A stretch of 64,000 bases of DNA from Achromobacter pulmonis (GTDB lineage: Bacteria > Pseudomonadota > Gammaproteobacteria > Burkholderiales > Burkholderiaceae_B). Of this stretch, positions 60,458-64,000 are shown piece by piece. The notes beneath the pieces are model-generated. The model was not told the origin of the DNA. It ran no database searches and was given only the letters and a program-made list of their open reading frames with translations. The stretch lies in contig NZ_CADIJV010000009.1 of the NCBI RefSeq assembly GCF_902859765.1, positions 1-64,000 of the forward strand, in the 5' to 3' direction. A program made the position numbers and the translations under genes. Each line of letters starts with the position of its first letter. The stretch's first letter is position 1.

Positions 60458-61918
60458 TCAATTGTTCCCCGTCGACACCCACTCGCCTGGCTGCCGTGCC
60501 GCCCAAGGCAGGCTGCGCTCCAGCTGGCCGGCCACCCGGAACAGCACATCCTCGCGGCCGGCCGGCGCAACGAACTGCATGCCAATCGGCAGGCCGGTCG
60601 CGGCGTCCTGGAACAACGGCACCGACATGGCCGGCAGTCCGGCTGCGTTGAAAACCGGGGTGAACGGCGAACGGCCAAAGACGCGGTCGGTCCATTGGTG
60701 GCCGTCCATCGTGTCTGCGCCGACGGCATAGGTCCCCAAGGCCGGAGCCAGGTCGGGCAACGTGGGGGTCAACAGCAGGTCGTAGCGCGAGAAGAACGCC
60801 GCCACGCCGCGGGTCACGGCATTGCGCAGATCGAGGGCATGGAGCATCTCGATGGCGCCGATCGAGCGCCCCGTCCGATAGACCGCGAGCGTCTGCGGCT
60901 CCAGGGTTGCCAGGTCGGGCTGGCGCCCCGTGGCGCCCGCGATGCCGTCGATCCATGCGGCGATGTTGGCGGACCACAGCACCGAGCTGGCATGCACGAA
61001 CGCCTCCCAACTGACGCCCAGCGGCGCCTCGGCCTCTTCGACCTCGTGGCCGAGCGAGGCGCACAGCCGCACCGCCTCGGCGAGGCGCTCCAGGATGGGC
61101 GCCTGGGTGCGCTGGCCTCCCCAGGCCTGCGGCATGACGCCGATGCGCAGCTTGCCGGGCTCGATGCCGACTTGCGCCAGGTAACGGCCAACCGGCGGCG
61201 CAATCGCATACGGCTCGCCATCGGCCGCGCCGTGCACCGCGTCCAGCAGCGCGGCGCTGTCACGGACCGAACGGCTGACGCCAAGCTGCGCCGCCAGGCC
61301 GTTGATGGCCTCTTCCAGCCCGGCCCCATTGGACACGCGGCCGCGCGTCGGCTTGAGCCCGAACACGCCGCAAGCCGCCGAGGGAATGCGGATCGAGCCG
61401 GCCGCGTCGGTGGCATGGGCCAACGGCGCGATGCCGGCGGCAACCGCCGCCGCGGCGCCGCCGCTCGATCCGCCCGCGCCATGGGCCACATTCCAGGGGT
61501 TGCGCGTCGGGCCGCACAGCGTGGATTCGGTCGTGCCGCTCCAGGCGAACTCTGGCGTCGCGGTGCGCCCCAGGGTCACCAGCCCGGCCTCGCGAAAGCG
61601 CCGCATCAGCAGCGAATCGGCCGCGGCCGTGAAGCCTTGCGCCAGCCTGCTGCCGAACTCGTTTTTCCTGCCGGCCATCGCGACCCCCACATCCTTGATC
61701 AGGAAGGGGACGCCCGCCAGAGGCGAATTTCTGTCCCTCGCGGCGTCAACGTCGGCCAGGTCCGGCGACCAGCTTTCGATCACCGCGTTGATGCGCGGAT
61801 TGATCCGCGCGCACGCTCGAAGCGCCGTGTCGGCAAGCTCCCGGGGACTCACCTCGCCTTGCGCGATGAGGCCGCCAAGCCCGACCGCGTCGTATTGCAC
61901 GTACTCTGAGAGCTTCAT
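60458..61918 (-). CDS. Amidase-signature hydrolase
   Basis: A 486-residue enzyme of the amidase signature family with Ser-cisSer-Lys catalysis: Lys75 (PFLIKDVG), Ser152 (GAGGSSGGAAAAVAAG) and Ser175 (DAAGSIRIPS). The wording GGSSGG and GVFGLKPTRGRVS is close to 6-aminohexanoate-cyclic-dimer hydrolase-type amidases. It lacks a signal, so it is cytoplasmic. It is divergent from a TetR gene with two palindromic operators between them, which points to induction by its substrate or a related amide. The substrate is unknown. Confidence 0.9.
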   Translation of the reverse strand: MKLSEYVQYDAVGLGGLIAQGEVSPRELADTALRACARINPRINAVIESWSPDLADVDAARDRNSPLAGVPFLIKDVGVAMAGRKNEFGSRLAQGFTAAADSLLMRRFREAGLVTLGRTATPEFAWSGTTESTLCGPTRNPWNVAHGAGGSSGGAAAAVAAGIAPLAHATDAAGSIRIPSAACGVFGLKPTRGRVSNGAGLEEAINGLAAQLGVSRSVRDSAALLDAVHGAADGEPYAIAPPVGRYLAQVGIEPGKLRIGVMPQAWGGQRTQAPILERLAEAVRLCASLGHEVEEAEAPLGVSWEAFVHASSVLWSANIAAWIDGIAGATGRQPDLATLEPQTLAVYRTGRSIGAIEMLHALDLRNAVTRGVAAFFSRYDLLLTPTLPDLAPALGTYAVGADTMDGHQWTDRVFGRSPFTPVFNAAGLPAMSVPLFQDAATGLPIGMQFVAPAGREDVLFRVAGQLERSLPWAARQPGEWVSTGNN

Positions 61919-61962
61919 TACTGTTTCCTATCGACCAGGGGTGGCATAGAATCGCCACTGAG

Positions 61963-61980
61963 TGATACTGATCAGTATCA
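61963..61980. promoter_or_regulatory. TetR-type operator 1 (perfect palindrome)
   Basis: TGATACTGATCAGTATCA is a perfect 18-bp palindrome between the amidase gene and the divergent TetR gene. It lies 45 bp from the amidase start. Confidence 0.7.
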
Positions 61981-61995
61981 ACGGAATCCGAATGA

Positions 61996-62013
61996 TGATA
62001 CCGATCGGTATCG
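61996..62013. promoter_or_regulatory. TetR-type operator 2
   Basis: The inner 16 bases GATACCGATCGGTATC form a perfect palindrome with the same outer GATAC/GTATC as operator 1. The two centres are 33 bp apart, about three helical turns, and this one is 14 bp from the TetR start, so two dimers could bind on one face of the DNA. Confidence 0.7.
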
Positions 62014-62026
62014 ACGTCAAGAACCC

Positions 62027-62647
62027 ATGACAAGAAAACAGAGCGACAACCAGAACGAGGCCGTGCCCGCCCCCACTCCCGCGCCGCGCGAACGCGTGCT
62101 CGCGGCGGCCGGCGAGCTGTTCTACAACGATGGCATCCGGGCGACCGGCGTCGATGCCATCGCCGCCCGCGGCAACACGACGAAGATGGCGATCTACCGC
62201 CATTTCCAATCAAAAGATGTGCTGGTGACCGAATGGCTGCGCCAGGTGATCGACGACTACTGGCGCGCGCTCGATGCCATCGAGGCCGCGCATCCGGACG
62301 ATCCTCGCGCGCAGATCCTTGGGTGGGTCACCTATTTTTCGGACGAAGCGCGAGCCTGGTCGCACCGCGGCTGCGCGTTCATCAACTCGATCGCGGAGCT
62401 GCCCGATCCGGAACATCCCGGCCGCAAACTGATCGAGGAACACAAGGCGCGGCAATGGCGGCGGCTGGCCAGCCTGTGCGAGCGGGCGGGCCTGGCGTCG
62501 CCGGAAGACACGGCAAGCGAACTCACGTTCATATTCGAGGGCGCGCAGGTGTCCGCGCAGAACCGGTCAATCCGCGACGCCGACCGGCAGTTGCGGCGGA
62601 TCGTCGATGCCGTCATCGCGCGGCAGGCTACGGCTGGTCGTCGGTGA
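62027..62647 (+). CDS. TetR-family repressor of the amidase gene
   Basis: A 206-residue TetR regulator. After a 20-residue polar start comes the HTH: VLAAAGELFYNDGIRATGVD, then ARGNTTKMAIYRHFQSKDVL. The C-terminal ligand domain has CAFINSIAELPDPEHPGRKL, typical of the TetR_C subfamily with small-ligand binding. It is divergent from the amidase gene, and two palindromes lie between. Its stop codon is one base away from the 3' end of the convergent tRNA gene, leaving no room for a separate terminator. Confidence 0.9.
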   Translation: MTRKQSDNQNEAVPAPTPAPRERVLAAAGELFYNDGIRATGVDAIAARGNTTKMAIYRHFQSKDVLVTEWLRQVIDDYWRALDAIEAAHPDDPRAQILGWVTYFSDEARAWSHRGCAFINSIAELPDPEHPGRKLIEEHKARQWRRLASLCERAGLASPEDTASELTFIFEGAQVSAQNRSIRDADRQLRRIVDAVIARQATAGRR

Positions 62648-62648
62648 A

Positions 62649-62722
62649 TGGAGCGGGTGAAGGGAATCGAACCCTCGTATGAAGCTTGGGAAGCTGCCGT
62701 TCTACCATTGAACTACACCCGC
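62649..62722 (-). tRNA. tRNA-Gly (anticodon CCC)
   Basis: A 74-base tRNA gene with CCA encoded. The acceptor stem is GCGGGTG with CACCCGC and discriminator T. The D stem (GTTC/GAAC) and T arm (GAGGG TTCGATT CCCTT) are sound, and the anticodon loop is TTCCCAA. The anticodon stem reads GCAGC against GCTTC, which leaves a C28-U42 mismatch where close relatives would pair. It lies between the TetR gene and a Bug-type binding-protein gene. tRNA-Gly genes are frequent integration sites, but no integrase is seen within this window. Confidence 0.95.
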
Positions 62723-62799
62723 TCGGGTGTCGTGCCCCGGCGCAAAACCGGGGCAGAGGCGAAGATTATAGCCTGGGTTTTTCTCCCCGGCTGCCGCGG

Positions 62800-63789
62800 T
62801 CAGTTGGCCTTGATGCCCGCCGCCTTCACCACCTTGCCCCAGCGCTCAAGTTCGGACTGGGTGTAGGCGCCCAGCGTCTTCGGCCCCATGAATTCCGCCT
62901 CGGCGCCCTGCTCGGCCGCCTTCTTGCGGAAGGCATCGGTCTGCATGATCTTCTGGATTTCACCGGCGATCTTGTCCACCACCGGCGCGGGCGTGTCCTT
63001 GGGCGCGTACATGGCGAACCAGGACGAGACAATCAGATCGGGATAGCCGGCTTCGGCGGCGGTGGGCACGTCCGGCAGCGACGCCAGGCGCGTGCTGCCG
63101 GTGACTGCCAGCGCGCGCAGCTTGCCGGCGGCGATCTGGCCCAGCAGCGGCGGCGGCGTGGTGATGGTCATGTCGACGGCGCCGCCCAACAGGTCGTTCA
63201 GCGCGGGGCCGGTGCCCTTGTACGGGATGTGCGTGATTTGCGTGCCGGCCATCTGGTTGAGCAGCTCGGTGGCGACCTGCTGCAATGAACCGTTGCCGGA
63301 CGAGGCGTAGTTGAGCTTGCCCGGATTCGCCTTGGCGTACGCGACCAGCTCCTTCAGGGATTTGATCGGCAGGTCCGGGCGCACCACCACGACCTGCGGC
63401 GCGGACAGCACATTGGCGACGGGAGCAAAGTCCTTGATCGGGTCCCAGCCGGAGGTCGGCGTGACGTGCGGCGTGATGACCTGGAAGCCCGAGTATTGCA
63501 ACAGCAGCGTGTAGCCGTCAGGCTTGGCGCGGGCCACCGCCTGGGCGGCGATGCCGCCCGAGGCGCCGGGCTTGTTCTCGACCACGACACTCTGGCCCAG
63601 GGCGGCGCCCAGCGGCTGCGCGATGAGGCGGGCGGCGATGTCGGTGGTGCCGCCGGGCGCGGCCGATACGATCAGCGTGATCGGACGGTTGGGAAAATCC
63701 GCCTGCGCGTGCGCGGCGCCGGTGGCGGCCAGGCCCAGCGCGACGGCGGCGCAGGCGCGTAGAACGGGAACGGGACGAAAAGCGGTCAT
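62800..63789 (-). CDS. Bug-family (TctC-type) periplasmic binding protein
   Basis: A 329-residue exported solute-binding protein. The signal peptide ends near AHAQA (ACAAVALGLAATGAAHAQAD). The mature part begins FPNRPITLIVSAAPGGTTDI, with PGASGGIAAQAVARAKPDGY and YASSGNGSLQQVATELLNQM. An RBS AAGGAG precedes the ATG at 63789. No TctAB genes are adjacent. It may form a unit with the unidentified leftward gene at the window edge, 70 bp upstream. The ligand is unknown. Confidence 0.92.
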   Translation of the reverse strand: MTAFRPVPVLRACAAVALGLAATGAAHAQADFPNRPITLIVSAAPGGTTDIAARLIAQPLGAALGQSVVVENKPGASGGIAAQAVARAKPDGYTLLLQYSGFQVITPHVTPTSGWDPIKDFAPVANVLSAPQVVVVRPDLPIKSLKELVAYAKANPGKLNYASSGNGSLQQVATELLNQMAGTQITHIPYKGTGPALNDLLGGAVDMTITTPPPLLGQIAAGKLRALAVTGSTRLASLPDVPTAAEAGYPDLIVSSWFAMYAPKDTPAPVVDKIAGEIQKIMQTDAFRKKAAEQGAEAEFMGPKTLGAYTQSELERWGKVVKAAGIKAN

Positions 63790-63858
63790 GCGGTTGTCTC
63801 CTTGCTGTTTTTGTAGGAAGCGCCCGCGGGCGGGCGCGTGGTGTGAATCGGAAAAAAG

Positions 63859-64000
63859 CTATGCCGCCGGCGGCGCGGCGCCGAAACGTTCCGCCAGCCA
63901 GGCGGGCGGCGGATGCGCGGCCAGGCGCGGCCCGGCGCGCAGCAGCGCCGTGGACAGTTCGCGGCCGACCACCGCGGGCAATCCGCGCAGGATGGCGAGC
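63859..64000 (-). CDS. Partial gene, C-terminus only
   Basis: A leftward frame enters from the right edge and ends at the TAG at 63859-63861. The visible 46 residues read LAILRGLPAVVGRELSTALL, RAGPRLAAHPPPAWLAERFG and a short Ala/Pro tail. Codon use is like that of the neighbours. The LRGLPAV stretch resembles some glycosyltransferase ends, but this is not enough to name it. A GC palindrome (63820-63837) lies between it and the binding-protein gene. Confidence 0.5.
   Translation of the reverse strand, partial: LAILRGLPAVVGRELSTALLRAGPRLAAHPPPAWLAERFGAAPPAA

Noticed and set aside
62649-62722. tRNA-Gly as attachment site of a genomic island
   Set aside because: No integrase gene, no direct repeat of the tRNA 3' end found by eye, and ordinary catabolic genes on both sides.
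62648-62866. 72-codon plus-strand frame beginning MERVKGIEPS
   Set aside because: This is the well-known false protein made by translating across a tRNA gene on the other strand (tRNA-Gly at 62649-62722).
63820-63837. GC palindrome before the last binding-protein gene, as terminator
   Set aside because: The loop would be only two bases and no T-tract follows on either strand.

Overview
This window is a stretch of high-GC chromosome of the kind found in Alcaligenaceae (Bordetella or Achromobacter type betaproteobacteria). That placement is an inference. It rests on two Bug/TctC-type periplasmic binding proteins, a urtABCDE-fmdAB urea/formamide operon, tcuAB, an acnD-prpF pair, many LysR and TetR regulators, and heavy GC bias at third codon positions. 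I see no insertion sequence, prophage, CRISPR array or rRNA. One tRNA gene, tRNA-Gly(CCC), lies near the right end.

Layout: 0.1-7 kb holds regulators (an XRE protein and a response-regulator-like protein with a degenerate receiver), a Kch-type K+ channel, a DUF4156 lipoprotein, a DUF2975/XRE pair and a CSS-EAL c-di-GMP phosphodiesterase. 7-17 kb is one long co-directional cluster in which polyhydroxyalkanoate genes (phaC, a phasin-like gene, phaB) flank a NodT / HlyD / RbbA / YhhJ efflux system. It sits behind a divergent TetR gene and carries a TetR-type palindrome and a perfect FNR-type box. 17-25.5 kb has two LysR genes, a DMT exporter, a Tyr-less SDR with a 4-OT tautomerase, a cyanide-insensitive-type bd oxidase with a 46-residue DUF2474 protein, and a MocR regulator.

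25.5-36.4 kb is the most unusual region. A leftward operon, urtA-B-C-D-E-fmdA-fmdB (urea/short-amide uptake plus formamidase), is divergent from an 1130-residue protein that fuses an NCS1 nucleobase-permease-like module, a cysteine-rich linker, a histidine kinase and a receiver. A LuxR-type response regulator overlaps its 3' end. Two copies of a TACGT-N6-ACGTA palindrome lie between the divergent units, and a closely similar site lies 13 kb away upstream of a cytochrome c pair (42.7-44.9 kb). The third heme motif of the larger cytochrome reads CxxCR.

The right part is catabolic. It holds tcuAB with its LysR gene, a GST, a Zur-box-controlled zinc-independent L36 paralogue, a GntR-acnD-prpF methylcitrate branch, an exported argininosuccinate-lyase-family protein, an SDR/BKACE/binding-protein cluster, a Crp/Fnr regulator, an RlmN paralogue, a DUF72 protein, an amidase with a divergent TetR gene and twin palindromic operators, the tRNA and a second Bug-type binding protein. 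The window ends inside an unidentified leftward gene.
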